Source: Picochlorum sp. 'celeri'
Taxonomy: Eukaryota > Chlorophyta > Trebouxiophyceae
Reading direction: 5' to 3'
Length of the DNA: 64,000 bases
Assembly (NCBI GenBank): GCA_010909725.1
Contig: JAACMV010000008.1
Span: forward strand, 186,001 to 250,000
Below, in pieces: positions 38,849-50,529 of the stretch (position 1 is its first letter; every line of letters begins with the position of its first letter). The notes beneath the pieces were generated by a model. The model was not told the origin of the DNA and searched no databases. It saw nothing but the letters and a program-made list of their open reading frames with translations. A program made the translations under genes and the position numbers.

Positions 38849-40567
38849 CTATACAACTGCATATATCGCGTCTGTGCTAGCTCCACAGCCGTGATTGTTC
38901 CGCGAAATTTTAACGTATCCTTCGTCGCCCCAGTGTTCTGACCACGAGTTCTTGACAATGTAATAGTCACCGCCAACAGGATCTGTACCATAGCCAACCA
39001 AGAGTACCGAATGGTCCAGGTCGTCTGGCCTCCACATGCAGGCAGGCTCGTTATATACACCTTCTGAGTAGAATGTGAATGAATCCTGACTGGCGTCGAT
39101 ACTTATTGCGACGGCTCCTCTGGAGTACACAGCCTCCCGTAAGGCATCATCATTGAATTGAGGTATCCTGGCATACCCTTTCGCTGTCGCGACCTTGTCT
39201 ATATTCTTCTCCATGCAATAGTTTCCTTGTCCTAAATAGTTATAATCAGATGATGATGCGATTCCCCCTGCATCGATAATGTGTCCAATACCTGCATAGG
39301 CATCTCCACCATTGCAGGCTGAGGCAGCAGCTTCATTTCCTTCCACATATCCCCACGAGCAGTCCATAACTTGCTGCTCAGAGAACCTTTCTGAAGTTCC
39401 GTGGACTTTGTTCCACGCCGACTCTAACGTGCCAACTGCACCAAACGCCCAGCAGCTCCCACAATTGGCCTGATCCTTCACAAGTCCTGCCACAGGAGTA
39501 CCCCTCCAGTCAACAGAGGAGGGAATGGAACTGATAGCTGTCAACGGCTCGTATGGTATCTCATGCTTATCATTTTTTATATCATTGGTGCTCTTTTGAC
39601 CGTGCCTTGGAAGCATGACGGCCAGGAATTCTTCCCTTGTCCAATCAGCAAATCTGTTCATTGCCATGGTGTACGTCTTTGATGGGTTGGAGTTGTGCGA
39701 CTCAATCATATTTCTATTGCGCTCAAATATCAGAGATCTCATTGTATACTCTTGCAGAGAAGCATGGCGCCGAGGGCCGTACTGAGAAAGGAAGGCATCA
39801 TAGCCTGCATGACCACCACTATATGTGACTCTTGGCAGCATGCCATGCCATCGCATGGCCACAGATGTTTGCCTTCTACCTTCTTCTCCCACCTCCTCGC
39901 ATACATCAGGAATGGAAAAGACATGCTTATGAGGAGGTGAAGGGTCGTATGACGTATAATCCATGACCCATTCGTCCAGATGTGCACCAGAGAAGAGCTC
40001 TGTGCCAATCGCATGGAGCCTCAAAGGCGCCTGATCTGGCTTGGAGACATAGAATCTGTACTGGATCTTTTTCTCCTCGAATTGAGCTTCATACTGAAAT
40101 AAAAGAGCGTCGTGTCCTCGAAAATGAAGGGATCCTATATATTCCCACCCTGAAATGTCTGGCAGAGCTTCCAATGTTTCCTCACCCACATCAGAAACAG
40201 TGCATGTCTGTTTCTGCAACCGTGGGACCACCTCATACTGCTGCGAGCCATCCATCAAAAGAATGTTGGTCCCATTCATTGTTTCCATCAAAACCTGGCT
40301 TCCACGCTTACGATGCGTACGCTTGTGAAAAGAAACATCATAAGAAATAGCCTCCTCTTGAATAGTCCTGGTGTATGGTAGCGAGAACACATAGGACAAT
40401 GAGTACGACTCCGGCCATACAATATCCAGAGAAGACCTTTCAGCATTGTCATTCTGAAGGGCGGCGTCTGTCTTGTCTCGTGTCATGGCCAGGGCTGTCT
40501 GCCCCCGTTCGAAACTGAGAACGACCAGCCCTGCATATACGATGAGATACAGCCGCCTATTCATCAT
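38849..40567 (-). CDS. papain-family (C1A) cysteine protease with N-terminal extension
   Basis: 572 aa, intronless. A signal peptide (LYLIVYAGLVVLSF) is followed by a ~200-residue beta-rich domain (SYDVSFHKRTHRKRGSQVL, through WEYIGSLHFRGHDALLFQY) like that of Dictyostelium counting-factor-associated proteins. Then come an I29 inhibitor prodomain (residues ~245-320, ERNRNMIESHNS, MAMNRFADWTREEF) and the mature C1A domain. The catalytic residues are intact: Gln and Cys in KDQANCGSCWAFG, His in LDHSVLLVGYG, Asn in KNSWSEHWGDEGY. This is a secreted or vacuolar endopeptidase. Its stop is 42 bp beyond the IleRS stop region boundary on the same strand side. Confidence 0.9.
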   Translation of the reverse strand: MMNRRLYLIVYAGLVVLSFERGQTALAMTRDKTDAALQNDNAERSSLDIVWPESYSLSYVFSLPYTRTIQEEAISYDVSFHKRTHRKRGSQVLMETMNGTNILLMDGSQQYEVVPRLQKQTCTVSDVGEETLEALPDISGWEYIGSLHFRGHDALLFQYEAQFEEKKIQYRFYVSKPDQAPLRLHAIGTELFSGAHLDEWVMDYTSYDPSPPHKHVFSIPDVCEEVGEEGRRQTSVAMRWHGMLPRVTYSGGHAGYDAFLSQYGPRRHASLQEYTMRSLIFERNRNMIESHNSNPSKTYTMAMNRFADWTREEFLAVMLPRHGQKSTNDIKNDKHEIPYEPLTAISSIPSSVDWRGTPVAGLVKDQANCGSCWAFGAVGTLESAWNKVHGTSERFSEQQVMDCSWGYVEGNEAAASACNGGDAYAGIGHIIDAGGIASSSDYNYLGQGNYCMEKNIDKVATAKGYARIPQFNDDALREAVYSRGAVAISIDASQDSFTFYSEGVYNEPACMWRPDDLDHSVLLVGYGTDPVGGDYYIVKNSWSEHWGDEGYVKISRNNHGCGASTDAIYAVV

Positions 40568-40609
40568 TCTGAGGAATAATTTTTTACATATAGAGAGAAT
40601 AAATTTGAA

Positions 40610-43600
40610 TTATGCTGCCGTAGACAAGGTTGGAATTTTGAACCCTGATTTTCGAATGACCGGAAGGCATCTTTCGCATATTTCCGCGTGCTCTTGATCC
40701 ATGCCAACCTGGGTGCTGTAATTCCAGCAACGGGCACATTTTGAGCCCTCAGCCTTGTTGATTCCAACAGTGAAACTTCCTTTAAAGGTTCCTTCGAGGC
40801 TTCCGGTTGAGCTATAGAGGGCTTCCTTGGCCGTGGATGGATCATTGACCAGTTTGACATCTGATGTGATGAAGGCATATCGGAGGGCATCCTGACCATT
40901 GTCAGAAGCTTGGAGATCCTCCAATGCTTTGAAAAGGCCAGCGTCTTCTACATGTAGGACTACATTAGCTTCAAGGGAGGATCCAAGTGCCTTTTCTACT
41001 CTGGCTTTCTCGAGTTGCTGATTGACCTCGTCTCGAATGGCCAAGATGGATTTCCATGTACTTTCGAATTCCTGTGAGACGTTCCATTCCTCATCCACAT
41101 GCGTCCACCCGTTCAAGAAGATGCTCTTCTTTGACACTGGATATGGAAGATTCTGCCATGCATCTTCAGCCATATGAGGTGTTAAAGGTGCAATGATTGG
41201 AAGGAGTCCCATCAAAAGATGGTTCAGGACTGTCTGGCATGCCCTCCTGCTCTCGTTTGTTGGCTCGCTGACGTATAACCTGTCTTTGACGACATCTAAA
41301 TAAAAATTGGACAAGTCTAATACCACAAAACGCTGCACTGCTTGGTATACTCTATAGAATTGATAGTTGTCATAAGCTGCTCTGCATTCATTCAGCAGGG
41401 TTGCAAAGCGATTCAGAATGTATTTGTCAGTTGCTGGGAGATCCCTATACTCAACAGTGTTCTTCTCTGGATCAAAGTCGGACAGGTTTCCTAGAATGTA
41501 GCGGAGAGTGAAACGCGTTTTTCGATACACGTCTGCTACCTGGCTAATAATCCTATCCCCGATGAGTACATCAGATGTGTAGTCTACAGACGCAACCCAA
41601 AGGCGAAGAACATCAGCACCATATGCTGGCTCTTTCTTCTGGTTATCACCTCCCAGGATGACTTTACGCGGATCCACAACATTTCCAACACTTTTAGACA
41701 TTTTCATACCCTTTTCATCGAGTACAAAGCCATGGGTCAACACACTCTTGTAGGGAGCCACGCCTTCGGATGCCACGGATGTCAAGAGGGAGCTTTGGAA
41801 CCATCCTCGATGTTGATCACTACCTTCGAGATACAAATCCGCAGGGTGATCCAAACCCTCCCTCTGACCAAGTACTCCAGACCAACTTGAACCAGAGTCA
41901 AACCACACATCCATGGTGTCTGTTCCTTTCTTCAGTTTAGGAGCCATTTCTCTGTAACTCTCTGGAAGCAAATCCACAACATCACGTTTGTACCATGCAT
42001 CTGTTCCTTCCTTCTCAACGATGGAGACGATGTAGTTGATGGTTTCTTCGTTCATCAAAGGTTCTCCCGAATCAATATCGTAAAAGACTGGGATGGGCAC
42101 TCCCCACGTCCTTTGCCTAGAAATGCACCAATCACAACGCCCTTCAGTCATGGCTGTAATGCGGTTCTCACCAGACTCTGGAATCCACTTGACTTCTTTG
42201 ATTGCCGCCAAAGCTTCCTTTCTAAATCCTTCTACCGACGCAAACCATTGATCAGTAGCTCGTGTAATGGTAGGCTTTTTTGTTCTCCAATCATAAGGAT
42301 ACCGATGGGCATACTCCTCCTCACACAACAGAGCCCCACCCGACTGCAGGGCCTCAACAACAGCACTCGTCCCTTCTGTTTGCACTTTCAACCCCGCAAA
42401 AGGTCCAGCTTCATCAGTAAACACACCCGCATCGTTCACAGGAGACAACAATGGAAGACCATACTTTTGACCAACCATGTAATCCTCCTGCCCATGGCCT
42501 GGTGCTGTATGCACCAACCCTGTACCAGCATCAGTCGTAATATAGTCCCCACCAATCACCACTGGACTCACTCTATCAAATAATGGATGTCTGTATGTCG
42601 TTCCTTCGATATCAGACCCTTTGAACGAACAAAGAACAGTCATATCTACTTTGAGTTTTTCCTTCAAAACTGGTATCAGCTCCTCTGCCACAACCAACTT
42701 TGTCGCCTGACAAATGCTACCCTCTTTCGGAGTCGCTTGGACAACCGCATAATCTAAAACTTCATTCACTCCAACAGCTAAATTCGCAGGAATCGTCCAA
42801 GGAGTAGTCGTCCAAACAGCAATAGACGCCCCATCCATGTGCTGCCTCACATCCTCTGACATGGTCTCACTTGCCTTTTCAATAGGAAGCGCCACATAAA
42901 TCGATCGAGATGTATGGCCATCTGGATATTCCAGTTCTGCCTCAGCAAGCGCTGTTCTTGACGAAGGGCTCCAATACACTGGCTTCCTCCCACGATAGAT
43001 GTGCCCATTGGTAACCATTTTCCCAAACACTCTAATCTGCGCAGCCTCATACTCTGGCTGCAGAGTCACATACGGTGCATCCCAGTCAGCCCAAATTCCA
43101 TATCGCTTAAACTGCTCTTTCTGAGCCTCGACAGTATCTAATGCAAATGTTGTTGCCTTTTCCCTCAGTGTAATAGGCGTCAGATCTTTGCGCTCAGAAC
43201 TCTTCATCGACTGCAACACTTTCAACTCAATCGGCAACCCATGCGTATCCCACCCTGGGACAAATCTCGCCTTTTTACCCAACAACAACTGATACTTGTT
43301 AATAAAATCTTTCAAGATTTTATTCAACGCATGCCCAATATGAAGGTCACCATTTGCATACGGTGGCCCATCATGCAATATGTATGACTCCCCCTCACGT
43401 TCAATCGCAAGCTCCTCATACACTCTATTCTTCTGCCAAAACTCCTGAATCTGAGGCTCCTTCACCACTGAATTCGCCCTCATATCAAAAGACGTCGTGG
43501 GCAGGTTGACAGTCTCACTGTATGGATCTGCACACCACCATGGTATTAGTATTTGAACAACCAAGCATACATACATCATCATCCCCACGTACTATCGTCC

Positions 43601-43968
43601 TTTTTCTTCTTCCTCTTCTCATTCTTCTGCGTTGCCATACAACGAACCTGCCCTCTGCCTGGTAGCGTCCCTACCATACACGGTTCCGTAGGAAGCATGG
43701 GAGGAGAGACTGGACGCCTCATCCCCATTTTCATGAATCCACCAAACCGGCATGATTTCTGCACACACAAAAACATGCATATGAGCCATATGAATGACCA
43801 AAGATACACACTCTCACGCAACAGAGAGGAGAAGAGAGAACAACCTCTCTTCTCCCTCCCTAGCAGAGGGTAGGACCCTCTCGTGTCCCGACAACCACGC
43901 ACCTGCTGCAAAGGCAATGCCGAGCCATACGCCTGACAGCGCCCAGAAAAAGTCAATCTCCCAGACAT
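40610..43968 (-). CDS. organellar (bacterial-type) isoleucyl-tRNA synthetase
   Basis: Model complement(join(40610..43527,43593..43758,43903..43968)), 1049 aa. Exon 1 (22 codons, MSGRLTFSGRCQAYGS...) and exon 2 form an Arg/Ser/Cys-rich transit peptide ending in a KRKKKK tract. Introns are 144 nt (GTGCGTGG...TGTGCAG) and 65 nt (GTACGTGG...GTGCAG). Class I signatures: HIGH within GDLHIGHALNK and KMSKS within GMKMSKSVGN. An editing CP1 domain contains WTTTPWTIPANLAVGVN. The C-terminal zinc site (CARCWN, then CERCLP) marks the bacterial type. It charges tRNA-Ile in plastid and/or mitochondrion. It is divergent from pyruvate carboxylase (358 bp). Confidence 0.94.
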
Positions 43969-44326
43969 TATTAATGAAAAATGATCAATATAGACCCCAG
44001 AATGTCCCTGCTGGAGGCGGAACAAGAGGCTCTGAATTCGCTGAGCAATTGTCACTGAACCACACAATCACCCCACAATCCACCTCTTGTAGTTCGTATC
44101 GTATTACTATTGAATTTGAGATGCATATGTCTGGCACATTGTCACATCATGTGTTTTTTGAGTTGATCCAGATCCAAATTGGTATAAAACTGATTGATAC
44201 CATCAACGCACCCCTTTGACCGAGTGTGCACGGTACTGCCACCACACTCCTTCGATCAACCCACCCTTGACCAAATCCACGACTGATAATGCTTGAATAA
44301 TAAAAGATTACTTTACTATAGCCAAA

Positions 44327-47300
44327 ATGGAGGCTAGATTGACTCATACCAAGGCCATGGTAAGCCATCCTTTCCGATTGAAAGGAGGCTTGACACTGCG
44401 CCATGCGGTGGGTCGTCATGCACCGTATCTGCGAGCGACAATCAAACCACACGCTCAGAGGATGCGAATATCTCATGTTGTAAAAGTGGTTGCTGATGGT
44501 TCTGAGGGAGCAACTGTGCGTTGTCGTGTCATTGGATGGGCTTGCCCAATTAGGGATGCGCCGAACTTGTATCTGTCTTTGCCCGGATATGTGACGAATT
44601 CTTCATTATTTTTGATGCAGAAATCACCCGAGTTGTCTGATACTCCGTTTAAAAAGATCATGGCAGCGAACCGAGGGGAAATTGCAGTGCGTATTACTCG
44701 GGCAGGGTTGGAGCTTGGTCTCCAGACGGTGCGTTGCTGCTGTTTGATGGAGGTGTTTGTTGTGGGATGTGCTGATGGTGTTTTGGTGTGCAGTTGGCAA
44801 TTTATAGTGACGCTGATCGGCTTCAGCCGCATCGATTCAAAGCTGATGAGTCGTATCAGGTTGGGTCAAAGGATATGACCCCAGTGCAGTGCTACCTGGA
44901 TTACTCTGGTATTGTCAAGTTGGCAAAGGCGCAGGGGGTGGATGTGATTCATCCCGGGTATGGATTTTTGTCTGAGAATTCCAACTTTGCCAGGGAGTGT
45001 GCGGAGAATGGTATTACATTTGTCGGTCCCCTTCCAGAGACGATTGATGCCATGGGTGATAAAACTGCTGCACGAAAGATGGCAGAGGAATGCAATGTGC
45101 CTGTGGTGCAGGGAACCAATGAGCCAATTATGTCTTCGGATGATGCCAAGGTGTTTGCTGGAAGTATTGGGTATCCGGTGATGATCAAGGCTCGTTCTGG
45201 AGGTGGTGGTAGAGGTATGCGTGTTGTGAGGGGGGAGGATGAGATGGATGAGCTCTTCCAGAGGGCATCGAATGAAGCCGCGGCTGCGTTCGGAGACGGA
45301 GCCATGTTTGTAGAAAAGTTTGTGGAGGATCCTCGTCATATTGAAATTCAGATTCTTGCGGATAATTATGGCAATGTTGTACATTTGTATGAGAGGGATT
45401 GCTCTGTTCAGAGGCGTCATCAGAAGGTTGTTGAGATTGCTCCAGCGCCGAATTTGTCCGATGATATCAGACAACAGTTGTATGCTGATGCGGTCAAGAT
45501 TGCAAAGCATTGCGGGTATCGCAATGCGGGAACTGTGGAGTTTATGGTTGACAAGTATGGGAAGCATTACTTCCTTGAAGTGAATCCAAGAATTCAGGTG
45601 GAGCATACTGTGACGGAAGAAATTACCGGAGTGGATTTGGTTCAGGCACAGATTAAGATTGCTGGTGGAAAATCGCTGGCGGAGATTGGATTTGATGGAC
45701 AGGAGAATGTTCCTGCTCCAAATGGGTATGCTATTCAGTGTCGTGTGACGACAGAGGATCCAGAGAGGAATTTCCAGCCAGATTTTGGTAGAATTTCTGC
45801 ATATAGATCTGCTGGAGGTCCAGGAGTTCGATTAGATGGAGCGATGGGATCAGGAAACACGATATCTCCGTTCTATGATTCCCTATTGGTCAAGGTGATT
45901 TGCAAGGCCTCGTCATTTGCTGCAACAGTTCAAAAGATGCAGAGGGCATTGTATGAATTCCATGTGCGAGGGGTCAAGACTAACATTCCATTCTTAGAAA
46001 ATGTGTTCCATCACTCTGAGTTTTTGTCCGGGGAAGCGACGACCTCGTTTATAGAGAACCACCCAGAGCTTTTTGATTTTGGTGCGTCTGGGGCATCTGA
46101 GAGCCACAAGGTGCTCTCCTACCTGGCAGAGATGATTGTGAATGGTCCAAAGCATCCAGGTGCTGTTGGTCCACCACCACCAAAGATTTCTCCACTTGAT
46201 CCAGTGATTCCACAAGACTGTGATCCAGCCATTCCCCCCACAGGATGGAGAAATGTCTTGCTGGCAAAGGGTCCAGAGGGTTGGGCTGCTGCTGTGAGGG
46301 AGCACAGGAAGACGAGAGGTGTCTTGCTGACTGATACGACTATGCGAGATGCCCATCAATCATTGATTGCAACTAGAATGAGAACACATGATATGCTGAA
46401 AGCAGCGCCGGCAACAGCCCACATCCTCAGGAATGCTGGGTCCTTGGAAATGTGGGGTGGAGCCACTTTTGATGTTGCCTTGCGCTTCCTCCAGGAGTGT
46501 CCGTGGAGACGTCTTGAATTATTGAGAGAAAAAATACCAAATATTCCTTTCCAAATGCTTTTACGTGGAGCAAACGCTGTAGGATACACAACATATGCTG
46601 ATAATGTTGTTAATGAGTTTGTTCTGGAGGCCAGAAGAGCTGGCATAGATATTTTCAGAGTGTTCGACTCTTTGAATGACATTGATCAGTTGAAATTCGG
46701 TATGGATGCTGTCCGTGCAGCCGATGGAGTGGTAGAAGGCACAATTTGTTACACTGGGGACGTGACAAACCCTGCTGGAACAAAATACACCTTGGAGTAC
46801 TACATCAACCTTGCTGACCAGCTTGTGGCTCATGGAACACACTCCCTTGCAATCAAAGATATGGCTGGCTTACTGAAACCAAGAGCTGCAACCATGCTCA
46901 TCGGGGCATTGAGAGAGAGGTTCCCAGATGTGCCAATTCATGTCCATACGCATGACACAGCAGGAACTGGAGTTGCCACACAGTTGGCAGCAGCTGCCGC
47001 AGGAGCTGATATTGTGGATTGCTGCATCGACTCCATGAGTGGTACAACTTCACAGCCATCCATGGGAGCAATTATCCATTCATTGAGTGGAACAGAGCTG
47101 GATACAGGAATCAACCCTGAGGATTTGCTGTCGCTCATTGACTATTGGGATGGTACACGACAGCTGTATTCACCATTCGAATCCACCCTCAGATCACCAT
47201 CTTCAGAAGTATACTACCACGAAATGCCTGGAGGCCAGTACACAAACCTGAAATTCCAGGCACAGAGTCTTGGCCTCGGAGAGGAATGGCAAAAGGTGAA

Positions 47301-48231
47301 GAATGCCTATGCAGCTGCAAACCGTGCCTTGGGTGATATTGTCAAGGTAACTCCATCATCAAAGGTGGTAGGAGACCTCGCTCAGTTCATGGTATCCAAT
47401 GGAATAGAAGATGAGCACACTCTTGTCGAAAAAGCAGAGAGCCTCAGCTTGCCATCCTCAGTCATAGAGTTCCTTCAGGGATGCATTGGACACCCTGTTG
47501 GAGGCTTCCCAGAGCCCCTTCGCTCCAGAGTCGTCAAAGACCGACCAACCATCAATGGACGCCCAGGAGCATCCTTAGACCCAGTCAACATGGCAGATTT
47601 GCACACAGCATTGAAAGAAAAGTTTGAGGGCTCTAAAATATCCCACAGAGACTTGCTCTCAGCAGCCATGTACCCCAAAGTATTCGATGACTACATGCAT
47701 TTCAAATCCTTATATTCCAAGCATTTGGAGCACCTTCCAACTCGTGCATTCTTAGCTCCACTCGACGTCGACGAGGATATTGATGTCGAGTTATCCAAGG
47801 GAAATGTGGTCAACATCAAATACAAGGCCAAGGGAGAGCTGCAGCCATCAGGCATGAGAGAAGTCTTCTTCGAAGCAAATGGAATCCCACGAGTCGTTGA
47901 AGTTCGAGACACCAACCAATCAAAGACTGGCGGCTCCTCAAAGGTACAAGCAAGAGACAAAGCAGACCCATCAGACATTGGATCCGTTGCCTCCCCAATG
48001 TCTGGCGAAGTTATCGATGTCAAAGCAAAACCAGGAGAAAAAGTCCAGGCAGGAGAGACACTGATCGTCCTCAGTGCCATGAAAATGGAAACATCTGTCG
48101 CTGCCCCGTGCTCTGGAACAATAAGGCATGTTGCTGTCATTAAAGGCGACCAACTCGACACTGGAGATTTACTCGTGTCCATCAATGCTGGAGAAGAGGT
48201 GGTTGAGAATGAAAAGGAAGCAGTCCTGTAA
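44327..48231 (+). CDS. PYC: pyruvate carboxylase
   Basis: Model join(44327..44515,44621..44728,44794..48231), 1244 aa. The first intron (GTGCGTTG...GATGCAG, 105 nt) is a multiple of three without stops. The second (65 nt) joins ELGLQT/LAIYSDAD. The N-terminus is His/Arg-rich, consistent with mitochondrial import. Biotin carboxylase: MAANRGEIAVRITRAG, KARSGGGGRGMRVV, EVNPRIQVEHTVTE. Carboxyltransferase: LLTDTTMRDAHQSLIATR and IKDMAGLL. A PC allosteric linker precedes the biotin-carrier domain, with LSAMKMETSVAAP carrying the biotinyl Lys. All four regions are in one chain, as in the animal/fungal-type enzyme. It makes oxaloacetate for anaplerosis. Confidence 0.96.
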
Positions 48232-48340
48232 ATCTTACCTCTGCGTACCATTCTGATGAGAAATATATCTTGTTCAATTCATATGTAACCCATTCAATTC
48301 ATACGAATGCGTATTGATCGACACAGAGAGTAGAATATCC

Positions 48341-49472
48341 ATGAGTGTCCCAGTCAATCGGCGCTCGTCTTCTACCCATACAGAGGAACAAAAGCCTCTC
48401 TTTGACTCCAAATTGGTCATTTTGGTATGTATATATGTATATGTGTAGTTCTAGATAGGGTTTTATCACTCATGGCGTTGTAGGTCACTGGGTGTTCCTC
48501 AGGCCTGGGAGAAGCGGTTGCGTTGTACCTTTCACAACAACCACGTGTACAGTACGTTTGCATCGCATGGAATGCATTCCTCTTCTCATGTCATACGAAT
48601 GCTCTCTTGCTTGCTCATATGACTGTATTAAAACAAATCCCTCCTGGTTGACCTGCAGGGTGATTGCCACCTCTAGAAAGCCACTGGCACAAGACCATGT
48701 TTTACGAGGCTCTTCTGCAATTGATCTTCAAATACTGGACGTAACAAGCCCAGACAGCTGTCAAGAATGCTTCGCGTACATCAAAACAGCGTATGGATAC
48801 CTGTCATGTGTGGTCAACAATGCTGGACTGAGTCGATTTGGTCCTGTTGCGGAGCAATCCATTGAGGATGAATTTATGACTGTCTTCTCAACAAATGTGT
48901 TTGGTGCTGTACGGGTGGTGCAGCATGCTGTTCCCCTCATGCTACAAAAAGGAGGTTTGATTGTGAATATTGGGTCAGTGACATCGTTTCTGACGACACC
49001 GTGGAGTTCGGCGTACTCGGGCAGCAAAGCAGCCTTGCTGAGTATAACATCAGCCATGAGGCAAGAACTGGCTCCGTTTGGTATCGATGTGACATTTGCG
49101 ATGGCTGGCGCAATCAAAAGTAATTTTGGAAATAATAGTGCCATGTCTGACTTTAGCAAGTATGACACGGCAACAAGTCTGTATCAGCCATATGCTAGGG
49201 CTATTTCACAACGAGCATTCATGTCTCAGGGTAAAGATGCTGTCCCTGCGGAAGCCGTGTCGCGGGATGTATGGAATGTGATACAGAGACGGTTTGAAAA
49301 GGGAAAAAAGCCTGGTTTATGGTTTTATACTGGAGGAAAGAGCCGATTTTTGTACATCTTGGGGGTGATTCAAAAGTGCCTTGATATTCTGGTGGAAAAG
49401 CTTCTCATGAGACAGAATAACCTCGGCACGAGTCCTCCTCCCACTGCTGCTGCTACTGCCAAGCACGCATGA
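48341..49472 (+). CDS. short-chain dehydrogenase/reductase
   Basis: Model join(48341..48424,48484..48551,48659..49472), 321 aa. Introns of 59 nt (GTATGT...GTTGTAG) and 107 nt (GTACGT...CTGCAG). Exon 2 supplies the cofactor motif VTGCSSGLGEAVA (TGxxxGxG). Exon 3 has NNAGLSRFGP, the catalytic Ser in VNIGSVTSF, and the YxxxK motif YSGSKAA. The Lys C-terminal to the Tyr is present, so it should be active with NAD(P)H. The substrate is not deducible. A hydrophobic stretch near the C-terminus (RFLYILGVIQKCLDILV) recalls membrane-associated SDRs acting on retinoid/steroid or lipid substrates. It converges with the SYLF gene (27 bp). Confidence 0.9.
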
Positions 49473-49499
49473 TTCAATTACACTATCATATATATAGTA

Positions 49500-50330
49500 T
49501 TATCCAAATGGAGATTTGATTGATTTGGTCTTTTTCGGCTTTGGCCTCCCCCCGGATGCTGCCAGCCTGTTGAGCAGATCAATCACCCCGCTGAATTCAA
49601 ATGGAGGCATGAGAGTGCCACTCAGAATCTCACGCTCTCCACACGCATCACCATATACTTTGTCATTCAAAAACGCATCTGGACATGTCCGTATAAATTC
49701 TATGCTAAAATCAACCATCATCGCCTGCATTCTAAAGTACTTGGCCATCAGGCCACCCTTGCTGTCAATATTGATGACATTGTCCACCTGACTCGTCGAA
49801 TCCAGACTCACAGATCTGATGTACGCCCCATCCATATCAATTAGAAACTGCAAATTTGCCCCAAACTTGCCCTTTTTCCCTAATGCATAGTCCAACGCTT
49901 CTTCATTCATCAATGCCAGGCAAATCCCACTGGACAAGCGACCAAAGGAAAACCCTATCCCAACACCCCGCCCTTTGGTAAAATATGGAGCAGACCATGA
50001 TATATTTCCCTCCTCATCTACAATCTTTCTCGTAATAAACCCAGTTTCATTCTCAATACTAACCAAACAGCCCCATTTGCGCTTGAATAAAAAAGCCAAC
50101 GCAGTTGGCTTTGCAAAAGCAGAGTGGGGCATGGCTGCCTTCTGACGTGGCCCATGTAACCCATCTGGCTGCTCACTCGTTAAATTGTTCAGAAATTTGA
50201 CTACTTCGTTGGACCATTTCATCAAGGCTTCGTGACGAGCGTTGGTGAGTGAGGACGATCGTCGACTGTTCATGGACTGGGTTCCCTGGAAAGAGGCCGT
50301 GCTCTGTCCAACATACTCGTCCCTACTCAT
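49500..50330 (-). CDS. SYLF (Ysc84/SH3YL1, DUF500) lipid-binding protein
   Basis: 276 aa, intronless. The SYLF region covers residues ~70-230: AKPTALAFLFKRKWGCLVSIE, the GxxxxR segment GFITRKI, WSAPYFTKGRGVGIGFSFG, then ICLALMNEEALDYAL and a GANLQF segment. SYLF proteins bind phosphoinositides, and in yeast Ysc84 links endocytic sites to actin. No SH3 or FYVE partner domain is attached. The C-terminal KPKKTKSIKSPFG tail is basic. A weakly conserved family member; binding specificity is unknown. Confidence 0.8.
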   Translation of the reverse strand: MSRDEYVGQSTASFQGTQSMNSRRSSSLTNARHEALMKWSNEVVKFLNNLTSEQPDGLHGPRQKAAMPHSAFAKPTALAFLFKRKWGCLVSIENETGFITRKIVDEEGNISWSAPYFTKGRGVGIGFSFGRLSSGICLALMNEEALDYALGKKGKFGANLQFLIDMDGAYIRSVSLDSTSQVDNVINIDSKGGLMAKYFRMQAMMVDFSIEFIRTCPDAFLNDKVYGDACGEREILSGTLMPPFEFSGVIDLLNRLAASGGRPKPKKTKSIKSPFG

Positions 50331-50529
50331 TTTTTAATAGTATTTTTTTGTTGGGTTCCATGGTTTTTTGGTTGGATCCATGGGTTCTCTATGTGGAAAA
50401 TTGCTTTGGATTCCAAAAATGCTATATTAAGAACGCATTGCATGCGTTGCATGTTCAAACAAAAAAAAGCCATTTGCGTCCTATGCATGGCCTTAATAGT
50501 GAATGCAGATAATTTCTCTGCTGTATAGT

